A stretch of 64,000 nt of DNA, taken from assembly GCA_021234155.1 (NCBI GenBank), contig JAJEKV010000054.1, positions 5,255,962 to 5,319,961 of the forward strand, in the 5' to 3' direction. Below are positions 23,652-33,559 of this stretch, piece by piece. Position 1 is the stretch's first letter. Each line of letters begins with the position of its first letter. Both the position numbers and the translations under genes were made by a program. This DNA comes from Isoetes taiwanensis (taxonomy: Eukaryota; Streptophyta; Lycopodiopsida; Isoetales; Isoetaceae). The notes under the pieces were generated by a model. It was not told where the DNA came from. It saw only the letters and a program-made list of their open reading frames with translations, and searched no databases.

Positions 23652-24085
23652 AGACTGTCGGAGCTTTTGGCAAGAATACCAGCTCCAGTCGGAGACAGCA
23701 GCGGGTGGATGACTCCCGACCAGCTGTTGGGACCAAGACGGTGCCAGCACCGAAGAGGCCGCCTACAAAACCCGCCCCACAAAGGAAGCCCCATCGGTAC
23801 CGACCCGGTACCGTGGCCTTGCGGGAAATCCGCAAGTTTCAGAAGTCCACCCAGCTTCTGATACGGAAGCTTCCCTTCCAGAGGCTGGTACGGGAGATCG
23901 CGCAGGAGTTCAAAACCGACCTCCGCTTCCAGACATTTGCAATTTTGGCGCTCCAAGAGGCTGCGGAGGCCTATTTAGTGGCGCTTTTCGGTGACGCCAA
24001 CCTTTGCGCGATCCACGCAAAGAGGGTTACCATCATGCCTAAGGATTTAGCCCTTGCCCGTAGGATTCGGGGGGAGCATCTTTAG
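23498..24085 (+). CDS. Histone H3-domain protein encoded inside chromovirus
   Basis: The frame is open from 23498 (after a TGA at 23495-23497) to TAG at 24083-24085. The last 98 codons, from [18 protein letters not shown] (23789), are an almost complete H3 core: alpha-N, alpha1 ([19 protein letters not shown]), loop 1 and alpha2 ([14 protein letters not shown]), then [19 protein letters not shown]. About a dozen substitutions from canonical plant H3 are visible, for example Y54F, D77E, S87F and E105G. There is no CENH3-type loop-1 insertion, so it resembles canonical H3 rather than CENH3. The tail is novel ([14 protein letters not shown]..., Ser/Arg/Pro-rich) yet keeps ARKS at 23615-23626, the local context of H3 K9 and K27. 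No ATG exists in this frame; the first near-start is GTG at 23612. Expression may therefore need fusion to ORF A by -1 frameshift, or splicing. AATAAA follows at 24134. Confidence 0.9.
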   Translation, partial: TGGEGSAGPAEPAGCRSIREWAGPIPTEHTTIKHRKKAVARKSGSQYKDKLKTVGAFGKNTSSSRRQQRVDDSRPAVGTKTVPAPKRPPTKPAPQRKPHRYRPGTVALREIRKFQKSTQLLIRKLPFQRLVREIAQEFKTDLRFQTFAILALQEAAEAYLVALFGDANLCAIHAKRVTIMPKDLALARRIRGEHL

Positions 24086-24207
24086 CATATTTTGCTGGGT
24101 TCTCCGCATTGTAAATATTTTTTTTTGAGAATTAATAAAAACTTTTGTTTGTATTAAGCATAATTTTTTTTATTTTTATATTACTTAGTGTTAAATACGA
24201 AATTTGC

Positions 24208-24229
24208 TGACGTCAGCATAAATAAAAGG
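24208..24229 (+). promoter_or_regulatory. Promoter-like motifs before extra ORF B
   Basis: TGACGTCA (24208-24215), a palindromic bZIP site containing the ACGTCA hexamer known from plant histone promoters, is followed directly by a TATA-like CATAAATAAAAGG. These lie about 75-95 bases before the ATG of ORF B. A pyrimidine-rich run ending CTTCCAG just before that ATG could alternatively be a splice acceptor. Confidence 0.4.
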
Positions 24230-24303
24230 GAGTTAAAAGAACTTTTAAAGTTCATTTCAATTGTTAGATTTGTTTCTCTTTCTCTCTCCTCCCTTCCAGC
24301 GCC

Positions 24304-25707
24304 ATGGCAGCCACCGACTTGCTTGCATGGTACGATGACGGAGAGCACTGGGATCCGCAAGTGGCCTTCGACCAGCTGCGGCCCTTGCTATGCCAGCGCC
24401 TAGATCTCATTACCAACATGCAGCGGCATCCAGATTATGCCGGATTTCTAGACTTCTACATGGAGGAGATGCTCCCTCTGTGTATCCCTCTTGGGGATCC
24501 TCCCCAACTGTATCTGGAGCGGGAGGTAGTCCGGGAGATGTTAGGGGGAGACACCCATGCATATGATGTGCTGAAGGGAAAGCTCCGATGGGGCAAACAC
24601 CTGCCCGTTGTGCAGCATCAGGGGCGGCAATATCTTGAGGTTGCCTTCGCCCTAGCCATCCTCATGGACCAATACGTCGAGGATGAAACCTTGCCTGTAG
24701 AGAAAGGCAAACTGCCTGAGTCTTCCGAGGAGGGGGAAGACGAACACATAGGCATGGGCGACTTCGCCCGTTGGAAGCAGTTAGCGGAAGAGCTGCCACC
24801 ACGCCGTGAGCAAGCTGTAGGCTTGTCAGGGCTAGATGGCCTTCCAGTTATTTATCACCAAGGGCAAGAATATCTTCTCTTGGATGATATTATCTGGACT
24901 TATCACATAGTGGCCGGATTTAGACGCAAGCGTAAAGACCATGTGCTTTATGAGCTTGCGGAGTATTGTATGGACGACTTCATCGACTTCACTTCTATTG
25001 AGCTTCCTCCGGAGGTGCAGCAGCTGCTCCAGTTCCGCCAAGAGACCATAGAGCCGGCTGAGACTCTACTACGTCTTCGGGAGCTGGTGATGCAGGAGCC
25101 GGCCTCCCAGCCCTCACCAGATGCCTTCACGGCTATGGGACCTCACGTCCCAAATATCAATATGGTTGAGGTTCCCTCCGGGTCAGATGACGAGGGAGAG
25201 GATTTATATCATAATCCTGCTCATGTGAAGGAGGAGCAACAGGAACTTAAGGAAGAAGAAGTCCCTATGGATTTGGATAAAGAAGTGGCCACGTCCGAGA
25301 CCCCACAAGGGAAGGTATTGGGAAACCACCTTACCCGCTTCTTCTTATCAGCCTTCCGGCAGGGCCAAGTTCTTTTTATAGCCCGAGATTTAGGGCCGGA
25401 GGCTGAAGCTTCATGGTGGACCCTCCGTGCTCTCTCCACATTGGCCGGGCACAAGAAGCTCCCCTATCGCACGTTTACTTATGTACTCGTGCGACGGGAT
25501 CTTGCCTTGACGGCGTTGGGCCAGGACATTGCACCTTGGATGAGCATGAAACTTCTTACAGCAGCCCCCTTGGCTGTTGCTTATCCACCAGAGGTTGCAT
25601 CCATTGCGGCTGCCACAGTAGACCCCGGGGTGACTCTGCTGCGACACGACCGCCTCCACCACCTCCTAGGCCTACGAATGAAGAGGGAGGACCTAGTTCC
25701 TAAATAA
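24304..25707 (+). CDS. Chromovirus extra ORF B, acidic protein of unknown function
   Basis: Uninterrupted 467-codon frame starting at an ATG in good context (CGCCATGGCAG). Visible parts: an N-terminal region (about 1-130) with MAATDLLAWYDD; a repeated pattern of VVQHQGRQYLEV (about 101) and VIYHQGQEYLLL (about 179), hinting at two related halves; an acidic linker (about 275-340) with SDDEGEDLYH and KEEQQELKEEEVPMDLDKE; and a C-terminal hydrophobic region (about 350-467). No catalytic motif or known family is recognised. The acidic tract is reminiscent of histone-binding proteins, but that is only compositional. An open frame this long in a copy whose pol is broken is noteworthy. Confidence 0.7.
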   Translation: MAATDLLAWYDDGEHWDPQVAFDQLRPLLCQRLDLITNMQRHPDYAGFLDFYMEEMLPLCIPLGDPPQLYLEREVVREMLGGDTHAYDVLKGKLRWGKHLPVVQHQGRQYLEVAFALAILMDQYVEDETLPVEKGKLPESSEEGEDEHIGMGDFARWKQLAEELPPRREQAVGLSGLDGLPVIYHQGQEYLLLDDIIWTYHIVAGFRRKRKDHVLYELAEYCMDDFIDFTSIELPPEVQQLLQFRQETIEPAETLLRLRELVMQEPASQPSPDAFTAMGPHVPNINMVEVPSGSDDEGEDLYHNPAHVKEEQQELKEEEVPMDLDKEVATSETPQGKVLGNHLTRFFLSAFRQGQVLFIARDLGPEAEASWWTLRALSTLAGHKKLPYRTFTYVLVRRDLALTALGQDIAPWMSMKLLTAAPLAVAYPPEVASIAAATVDPGVTLLRHDRLHHLLGLRMKREDLVPK

Positions 25708-25900
25708 TTGTACTACACATTTTTGTATTGTGTATGATTGTAAAATTTTGGCTTGGCAAATTCTTTAGCCATTCTATAATATAATATACCCCTTTTCTCA
25801 TCAATTGTGATTACTGTCTTGATGAATACAATTGAGAATTGTTCTTTTCCATGATGTCTTCTTCTAATTATTGGCGTTTAGAATATAATGGAATTACGGA

Positions 25901-26389
25901 ATGTTCTATATTCATTACCATTGTCTTGCAGAAGAGACACTTCTGGAATATGAAGAGAGGATTACAGATCTGATCAGGAGGGAGGATCCAAGGCCGCCCG
26001 AACAGGACTATGGCCAAAGATATGGAGAATATTCTGAATGGGATGAAGGTTACGAGATGGAACCCCCGCCACCAGGAGAACCCTATGATCCAGCCAAAGG
26101 GATGGAGATAGTTAATATCCTCAGGGACAGAGCTTTTGAGGACCTGAAGAAAACTCTGTGCCGCACATGGGACTACTGGAGCATGACCAGGCACGAAGCC
26201 TTTGAGGACGCTAACGACCACCTGTGGCAACTCTTTTATGCTTTGAGGAGGCTTTTCAATCTCCTCATTATTAGCCCAACGTGGGAATACCAACCAGTCA
26301 TTGTCCAGGCCTGGGCACGCTACAAGCTCGTTAGGGCTGTGCGTGAGAGTGTTCGCTATTCAATCCTGTACCCCTTTGCGAACCCCTAG
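25901..26389 (+). CDS. Chromovirus extra ORF C, unknown
   Basis: A 162-codon frame from ATG 25901. A TTGTCTTGCAG acceptor-like sequence ends at about 25931 in the same frame, so the true first exon may begin at EETLLEYEERI. The first third is acidic and Pro/Tyr-rich (REDPRPPEQDYGQRYGEYSE, EPPPPGEPYDP). The rest is helical and Trp/Tyr-rich (LCRTWDYWSMTRHEAFEDAN, then LWQLFYALRRLFNLLI). I recognise no domain. It ends 250 bases before gag, with AATAAA at 26545. Confidence 0.5.
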   Translation: MFYIHYHCLAEETLLEYEERITDLIRREDPRPPEQDYGQRYGEYSEWDEGYEMEPPPPGEPYDPAKGMEIVNILRDRAFEDLKKTLCRTWDYWSMTRHEAFEDANDHLWQLFYALRRLFNLLIISPTWEYQPVIVQAWARYKLVRAVRESVRYSILYPFANP

Positions 26390-26637
26390 GCCGGGTCTTT
26401 CTAGTTTCTTTTTGTGTTATATACTGTGTGTGAGCTCAACTTTAAGCTTCAGTCGTATCATGTTATCCTTGTGTAATACTCCTGTATCAACTTTTGACAG
26501 TACTAAGGTGTGAAACTGTAATAGAAAAGTTTTCCTCTTATAATAATAAATTTTCCTTGTATTCTCTCTCTACCCTTTGTCCGACATGATAAAATTTGTA
26601 AGAATTTATGTGTTATAAGTATGCTTATACCTTTTTC

Positions 26638-27830
26638 ATGCTCGATTTAGACGGTGCACGTAACGCCACCTGGCAAACACCTTCAAATGCCAGTAGACTC
26701 ACACCCGAACAGGAACTGATGTTAATGAAAAGGCAGTTAGGCGAGTTACAAGCCTATGTGTTGCATGCCAACCCACCGCAGCAAACCCAGGAGGATGGAC
26801 CGGAGTTACCCCCGCTACCACCGAGTCCACCTGCACAACAGCCATCTCCCCCTGGAGCCAGTCCTGTACCTGCACCAAGGAGGCCCCATGCTAAGCGTCA
26901 CCGAAGTTCCTCTAAGGATAGTGCCACTTCCTCACGCTCAACTACTTCAGTGTCTTCTGGATCATCGGTATCAGCTGGTGACCACGCAAAGCGCCGGGAT
27001 AAGGAATACCGTGAAGGCGGTTGATCTGACTATAACCGGTATATGGAAGAATAGGAAATTGGCCCGGTTTGATGGCAAATCCAGGCCGGACTAAATGCGA
27101 GAATCCTGGTTTGGACGAGATGAAGGAGTTTGGGAAGTCTTATGGCATGGCGGAGAAGGATCTGAGAAAGGTTGCCACCACCAACCTTACTGGGAGCTGC
27201 CGTGTATTTGGTGGAAGGGCTATGCGGGGCCAAGCATCCGGACAAGAGCGGATGCAACCGGGGAAGTTTGCCAAGGCTTTCAAGTCACATTATGTGCCTC
27301 GCGGCGCACAAGTGCCGACAAATTCAGACCTTTTATAGGTTGGAGCGAAGGGTATGACGGTTCAGGGCTTATAATCGATGAATTTATCTTTGCTGAGGTT
27401 TGTATGTACCGTGTATGACTGAAAAGAGAGCCGTAGAGGGTTATATTGAAGGGTTGGCCCCATCGATCAAACGGATGGTTAAAGCCATAGACCCAAAATC
27501 AGTTGCGGAGGCTGAGGCTAAGGCATTGAGCCTCGAGGAGGACACACCAAGGAACCAAGATCCGGCGTCCCGCTCCCCTACCATGAGCCTCGCCATCCAC
27601 ACCATACAAACCCGGCCGCCAAGCCCGGGCCTCTCAGCCGAGAATTCCTATGGCGCGCGGGAAAGAAAGTTACCTTCACCACGGCGGATAAACAGAGCAA
27701 TGTCGGTAAGGAAGTACGGAACCTCTTACAGTCAATTCCTAAAGAGGCCCGAGAACAGCTCCGCCGGGATAAGGCATGCTACAGGTGTATGCGGCCCGGG
27801 CACTTTATGCACAATTGCCCTTATGTTACG
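26638..27830 (+). pseudogene. Chromovirus gag (frameshifted) with CCHC knuckle
   Basis: Starts MLDLDGARNATW and runs to a stop at 27022-27024 through a Pro/Ser-rich region. Typical gag blocks then appear in three frames: EKDLRKVATTNLTG, FAKAFKSHYVPRGAQVP, then RAVEGYIEGLAPSIKRMVKA (about 27433-27490). The nucleocapsid knuckle CYRCMRPGHFMHNC (C-x2-C-x4-H-x4-C) lies at 27777-27818. Gag would assemble the virus-like particle and bind RNA; here at least three indels break it. Confidence 0.8.
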
Positions 27831-27839
27831 CAGACTGCC

Positions 27840-28570
27840 CAGCTGGCCATGGCCGACCTCGATTGGGACGATCTGGAGTCGACCTTACCTGTCGAAGACG
27901 AGGCTCCCGAGTATATTCACGGTGCGTCTCATATCCTTGCAGCTATAGAAACCGGCAATGCCGAAAGTCAGCCTGCTGTCATTTCCACCATAGGTCAAGT
28001 AGACAGTAAGCCTTTCATAATTCTTATGGATACAGGAAGTACACATAATTTTGCTTCTCCTAGGATGGCCCAGGTCTTACAGCTTGAAACATTAAGATCC
28101 CGACCGAGGCCTGTTACTCTAGCCAGTGGTAAGGTCAGGCATACTCATGGCCGCCGCATCAATCTTAAGATGCAGTTGCCAGGTGCACCAGTTGCTTTGG
28201 GTGCCGAATTGATGGATATTGGCAAATATGACCTCATTGTTGGTATGGAATTCTTGGCATCTGCAAAAGCCAACATAGACTACGAGAAGAGAGAAGTTAC
28301 CTTCAACACCGCTAATGGAGCCCGCGTGACTATCAAAGGTGAACCATTCAACCCTATCATGCAGTCTATGTCCATCAGACAGTTACCTAAAGCTATACGC
28401 AAGGAAAAGCTCCTTTACGTCATTATGCTTGCTTCCATAGAGTCAGATACTAAACAGAAGCAAGTAATCGATACCCTACCAGAGGGGATTGCTCATCTTC
28501 TCCGGGAATTTAGTGACCTTTTCCCAGATGAGATTCAGAAGCTTCCTCCTTCTAGAGGGGTGGAATGTGA
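27840..28570 (+). pseudogene. Chromovirus aspartic protease
   Basis: In the 314-codon frame 27789-28733. The catalytic motif ILMDTGSTHNF (DTGS at 28029-28040) is followed by MDIGKYDLIVGMEFLA, the second conserved protease block (usually D.ILGMDWL). The frame is open and leads directly into the RT. The protease cleaves the Gag-Pol precursor. Confidence 0.88.
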
Positions 28571-29371
28571 AATAACTTTAGAGCCAGGTACCAAGCCTAC
28601 CAGCAAGGCCCCGTACTGCATGAGTCCTCCAGAATTGGCAGAACTTAAGAAGCAACTTCAGGAGCTACTAAACCTAGCGTTTCGCCTTTTGGCGCTCCTA
28701 TTCTCTTCGTTAAGAAAAAGGACGGCTCGCTGAGGATGTGTATTGATTATCGGCAACTCAACAAGCATACTATCAAGAATCGCTATGCTTTGCCTCGAGC
28801 CGATGACCTAATGGATCAGTTGCAAGGGGCTAAGTATTTCTCAAAGATTGATCTACGCTCCGGATACCATCAGATAAGGATCAAGGAGGAGGACATCCAT
28901 AAATCCGCTTTTCGCACTAGGTATGGGCATTATGAATTTACAGTTATGCCTTTTGGATTAACTAATGCCCCAGCCACGTTCATGCGACTAATGAATGATG
29001 TCTTCCGACAATACTTGGATGATTTTGTTGTTATTTTCTTCGACGACATTCTCATCTATAGTAAGACCCTCGAGGAGCATGAGAAACATCTTAGATTGGC
29101 CCTACAAAAGCTAAGGCGTCATCAGCTCTATGCTAAGTTCTCTAAGTGCAAGTTTGCCACTCCGAAGGTCGATTACTTGGGCCATATCATCTCGGCAGAG
29201 GGAATTGCTACAGACCCCGCAAAGATAGAGGCCGTAAGAGAATGGCCTATTCCAGGAAATGTTTCCGAAGTCCGAAGTTTCTTGGGATTAGCAGGATATT
29301 ATCGAAAATTTGTAAGGATTTTGCGAAGATTGCAGCCCCTCTTACAAATCTCACAAAGCAAGAGAAGGTGA
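28571..29371 (+). pseudogene. Chromovirus reverse transcriptase
   Basis: The N-terminal part ([27 protein letters not shown]) ends at a frameshift near 28690, after which the second frame (28736-29371) holds [42 protein letters not shown] and the catalytic box as FFDDIL (29039 on; both Asp present), then LGHIIS and [14 protein letters not shown] second frameshift at about 29330-29370 separates it from RNase H. Without those indels the RT would be standard for a chromovirus. Confidence 0.9.
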
Positions 29372-29850
29372 AAGATTGGATGGAGCACTGGAAGACAAAA
29401 GTTCAGGAAAGCTTCCAGCAGCTTAAGGATGCCTTAACATCAGCACCAGTTCTCACATTGCCCGATCCTGACCAGGATAAACTGGTGGCGACGGATGCCA
29501 GCAAGATTGCCACCGGGGAGTCCTAATGCAGGAGGGGAGGGTTATTGCCTATGATTCAAAGAAAATGAACGAAACAGAGCAGCGATATCCTACCCATGAC
29601 CAGGAATTGTTAGCCGTTGTCCGTGCCTTGCGAATATGGAGACACTACCTTCTTGGTAGAAGATTCCAGTTGGATACGGATCATCAGAGTCTCCGTTATT
29701 TATCCACCCAGCCGAATCTCAATCTCCGCCAGAGAAGATGGATGGAATTCCTGGAGGAATATGATTTTGAGATTATGTACAAGCCTGGCAAGCACAATGT
29801 GGTTGCGGATGCATTGTCACGCCATCCCTTGGCGACCCGAACCCATTGCA
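29372..29850 (+). pseudogene. Chromovirus RNase H
   Basis: The connection region (SAPVLTLPDPDQD) and LVATDAS, the first catalytic Asp, end at a frameshift stop at about 29524. The next frame continues GRVIAYDSKKMNETEQRYP, HDQELLAVVRALRIWRHYL, TDHQSLRYL and NVVADALSRHP, the conserved end of Ty3/Gypsy RNase H. One deleted base near 29517 accounts for the break. Confidence 0.88.
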
Positions 29851-31410
29851 ATGCCATTTCTACACTCACCAGTGAGTTTGGGAAACAGATAGAGCAGACC
29901 TTGGCCACAGATCCGGAGTTCCGTGACATTTGGGATAGTTTGGCTAAGGAAGCTCGCACGGATAAGGAACGCGACGCCTTTCGTGCGTATAAGAAAGAGG
30001 GCAACTTATTATATCATATGGATAAGTTGTGCGTACCTCAGACGTCGGGAGTCCGTAAGCTAATCCTCCACGACACCCACAACAGCCCTATAGCTGGACA
30101 TTCAGGGTTTATGAAAACCTACTTTAAGATTTGTTCCAGTTATTTTTGGCCTTCTATGAAAAAGGACATTGTCAGATACATTAAGCAGTGTCAGGTATGC
30201 CAGCAAACTAAGGCTGAACAGTTAAGGATCCCAGGTGAGTTACAACCTCTAGACGTGTCCAACGCCAAATGGGAAGTGATAACCATGGATTTCATTGTGG
30301 GCCTTCCACGAACTCTCCGGGGGATGCCTTAATGGTAGTCGTCGACAAATTGTCGAAAATGGCTCATTTCTTGCCATGTCGTACCACGGATACAGCTTTT
30401 GATACTGCTCTGCTATTTGCCAAGGAGATCTTCAGATTACACGGAATGCCACGAGTCATTGTATCGGCTGGGATCCCAAATTCGTAAGCGCATTCTGGAA
30501 AGATTTCTTTGCCACCATCCAGACCAAGCTTGCTATGAGTACGGCATATCATCCTCAAACAGATGGCCAGACAGAACGTACCAATCGCATTATAGAGGAT
30601 ATGCTAAGAAGTTATGTGTGGAGTAAGCAATCACAATGGGCTGACTATATTTATCTGGTCGAGTTTGCCTATAACAGTATGAAACAGGAGTCTTCCAGAA
30701 TGTCTCCCTTTATGATAAACTATGGTTACCAATGTCTAACTCCAGACACTTGGCATAACCCCGTTTCTAAGGTGGAGGTTTCTCAAAAACTCCTCCTGGA
30801 GATGCAAGCTCTGGTCGAAGAAGTTCGTGGCTACTTGTTGGCTGCACGCAGTCGTCAGAAGAGTGTAGCCGATAAGCACAGAACCCCACGCGTTTTCCAG
30901 GTGGGCGAATCAGTTTGGCTTAAAATCAAAGTAAAGCAAGCCAAGCTTAGGATTGGCAACTGTAAAAAGTTGGCCCCCAGATGGGCTGGACCATTCAAGA
31001 TTATTGAGCGCGTTGGAGAGCAGGCATATCGCTTAGAATTGCCGCCCCGCTTGAAGATCCACAAGGTCTTTCACGTGAGTCTTTTGAAACAACACACCCC
31101 TGATCCAGAGGAGGTTTTGGATTCCCCAACCCTCCTGGAAATGACGGAAGAGCAACTCGAAATAGTGCCTGAAGCTCTTCTTGATCGAGCTTACAAACAA
31201 ACCAGAAGGACTCAAATGTTGCAATACTTGGTTAAGTGGAAACACTTACCAGTTGAGGACGCTACGTGGGTGATGAAGATTGACCTTGACAAGCATTATC
31301 CGAACTTCATGCGCGAATCTGAAGGCCGCACCATCAACGATGCTATCAACCCCGCAACTGGCGGTAAGCTTAGAAGCTTGATTGCCACAAGTGGCGCCTT
31401 AGAGGGGTAG
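29851..31410 (+). pseudogene. Chromovirus integrase with C-terminal chromodomain
   Basis: H-H-C-C finger HNSPIAGHSG ... CQVCQQTK at about 30070-30215. The core begins [13 protein letters not shown] (first catalytic Asp), is frameshifted at about 30330 and again at about 30470, where the second-Asp block (normally SDRDP-like) is damaged, then resumes at 30535 with STAYHPQTDGQTERTNR (catalytic Glu region). The GPY-like module WAGPFKIIERVGEQAYRLELP follows. The chromodomain lies at about 31168-31314 (LLDRAYKQ ... YLVKWKHLPVEDATW). Chromodomains of chromoviruses read methylated H3 tails and steer integration to heterochromatin, which matters because the same element encodes an H3-like protein. 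Confidence 0.9.
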
Positions 31411-31971
31411 ATGCATCGTAAATAATAACAAGTTACCGATGATGAGATCACTTTGTGTTCTCTAGGACGTGGTGTACTGTCAATAGTGACCTGACCACAA
31501 CTTGTTGCAAAGCATATAAATGGGAACTCGACCAATCCCGATGCTGCAAGGAACTGCAAACCATAGACATCATAGGTTCCCTGATAAATAGTATTTTCTT
31601 TTAATTATTATAAGGGGGTGGTCCCTTCAACCACAATTTCATCATATATACTGATATACTGACATGTCCAGGCCAGTAAGCAGTGCGTGACCTGCCCATG
31701 CTAGAGGGTTACTGATGACCCAAACTCTTCAGTTTTATTTTGTCTACATGTTTCTTTGTGTGTCCACTGATGTTAGTATTGGACTTCTGTTCTTGAACTT
31801 TGTGATTATGATAATCATGTAAAATGCACCACGGTGCTTGAATTGTTTTGCAAACTTTAAAGTTTTGAATATATGTATTACTTTTGCAAAAAAATAAGGA
31901 ATTACCTTCCTTCATAATGTATTTCTTTCTACATTCGTAACTAACCCCAATGCTGAGGACAGCATTAATCC
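31411..31971. other. Chromovirus 3' untranslated interior
   Basis: Between the integrase stop and the polypurine tract. No coding frame is recognised. Confidence 0.6.
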
Positions 31972-31985
31972 TAAGGAGGGGAGAA
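31972..31985 (+). other. Polypurine tract
   Basis: AAGGAGGGGAGAA directly before the TGTGACG start of the 3' LTR, the primer for plus-strand DNA synthesis. Confidence 0.9.
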
Positions 31986-33554
31986 TGTGACGTTCCAAGT
32001 AATTATACGGTGTACGTATAAATACATTGACACGTCACTCGGTATAGATACGCCACCTGGGGTATGATAACCTAGGGGGTTGGCCACAAGGGATTTAATT
32101 AGCTATGTTAAATTAATTATAAAGGATAATTATCTAAATACTTGCTATTAAGTCACCTAAGGGTGGGAAGGCGCCATTTGGCATAACCTGAGTGGCCAGC
32201 ATGGGGGTTTCTAAACTGAGCCACCAAAGGCAGCGCCACCCCCATCTGTACCCCAATTTCGACCCAGCCAGCACCAAGGAGGCGGTGGCGCTTCAGAGCA
32301 CGATTCTTTGAACATCTCGAATCGCCAAGACACCCTCTACACATTGCCGCCGCTACCCCAAGACAAAGACTATGGAAGCACCCCTTGACAACGGGTCCAG
32401 CCGAAACTCTGGTTAGTGGTAGTTTAACTTGCAAATTGTAGAATAATACTCTAGTATTCTTTTCTGGCTAGTTTTGGTTGAGATTAACCCTTCTTTGGTA
32501 ATTAGGAATACTTTTCAATTATGAATGATGCTCTGTTATGGGATGGTCGATGTCTCTATGAGTTAGTTTAGTAGTTCGATGCTTGAGGGATTAACAGGGG
32601 GGTAGAGGCCTCTGAGCTTGAGTATAGAATGCTCCTAGTACTTCCTTTAATACCCTACTAGTTTCGGCCTGTGCACAAAAGACCACCGGGTCATAGACGC
32701 TATGGTCTGGCTTAGCACCGGACAAGGGACACAGTGGTGAAGTAGGGGGTGGGGTCTTGCACGAGCATATAAGGCTCCCTGAGACTCCTATAGTGGGCTA
32801 GGCGATAGCCGGTCACACGAGGGGGCGGGTATGGGTCTGACACTCCCCGGGTGTAGTGGTGTGACCCGTATGGGGCACCATGCACTTTGAGTAGAATTAG
32901 GGTGAGTAAGTCGGGTACGGATGCGGGGGTCGCTGACGCGGCACGTATTCTCTAGCTCACCCATGGAACCACTGTGATCCTGGAAGGGGACGCCTCCCCG
33001 ACCTGCCTCATCGGACCAGGTGTCATGAACCTGGAGTAGGCTCAAAGGGTGATACCTAGAGTCTGCGTCTCCGGAAGGCTATAGCGAAGCCATAGCGTGA
33101 ATCGACCCATCTGCAAAGTGTGCGCAGGAGGGGCGGATGGAGTGGACAACCCTAGCCGATGTTCTATGCCAGCCAACGCCATGCCAAGGCTGATCTCCTG
33201 AGACCCAGCCGTCAGTCGCTCCTCACTAGAGTCTGAACCGGGGTAGAACCTGGGCTTTGGGTGTTTTCTTAGCTTAGATGCATATTCTTTGCCGTTGGTA
33301 CTTGGATGGATGTGCCACCCCTCGTGGTGGTTATTTATATGTGATTTATGTTGTATGCTAACCTTGTATTCATGCTTCCGCGACGTAGGCGCCCATCGAA
33401 GGCGTGGGCCGAATGACCCCTCCGTGTCCTTCACCTGAGCGTAGACGGCCCGGGTTAGATGGAGGGCCCTGCCCGTGGCGAGATGGACGCCATGGGAGGG
33501 GAAAGTCCCCGTATGTATACGACCGGGGGTCGTATATATTCAGGGAGCGTCACA
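31986..33554 (+). repeat. Chromovirus 3' LTR
   Basis: Collinear with the 5' LTR (1,569 against 1,583 bp), starting TGTGACG and ending CGTCACA. Differences cluster around 32280-32370 and 32570-32580, plus short indels such as at about 33185, so the two LTRs have diverged since insertion. Confidence 0.95.
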
Positions 33555-33559
33555 AGGGT
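33555..33559. repeat. Chromovirus target-site duplication, right (AGGGT)
   Basis: Exact copy of 20497-20501. The L1 sequence resumes after it. Confidence 0.93.

Larger units (their letters stand above)
20502..33554 (+). mobile_element. Ty3/Gypsy chromovirus carrying a histone H3 frame and extra ORFs
   Basis: Complete LTR-to-LTR element of 13,053 bp with a 5-bp target duplication. Order: 5' LTR, iMet primer site, a 4.5-kb block of extra frames (A, H3, B, C), gag with CCHC knuckle, protease, RT, RNase H, integrase with chromodomain, polypurine tract, 3' LTR. The protease-RT-RNaseH-integrase order and the terminal chromodomain define a chromovirus. The gag-pol region is broken in at least five places, so this copy is non-autonomous. 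The LTRs differ at a few dozen positions by eye, which suggests a moderately old insertion. The extra coding block including H3 is not part of the usual chromovirus plan. Confidence 0.93.

Noticed and set aside
23498..24085. The H3 frame as a CENH3 (centromeric histone)
   Set aside because: The tail has a CENH3-like KH.....ARKS flavour, but the core lacks the CENH3 loop-1 insertion and keeps canonical MPKD and ARRIRG residues, so it groups with ordinary H3 by eye.
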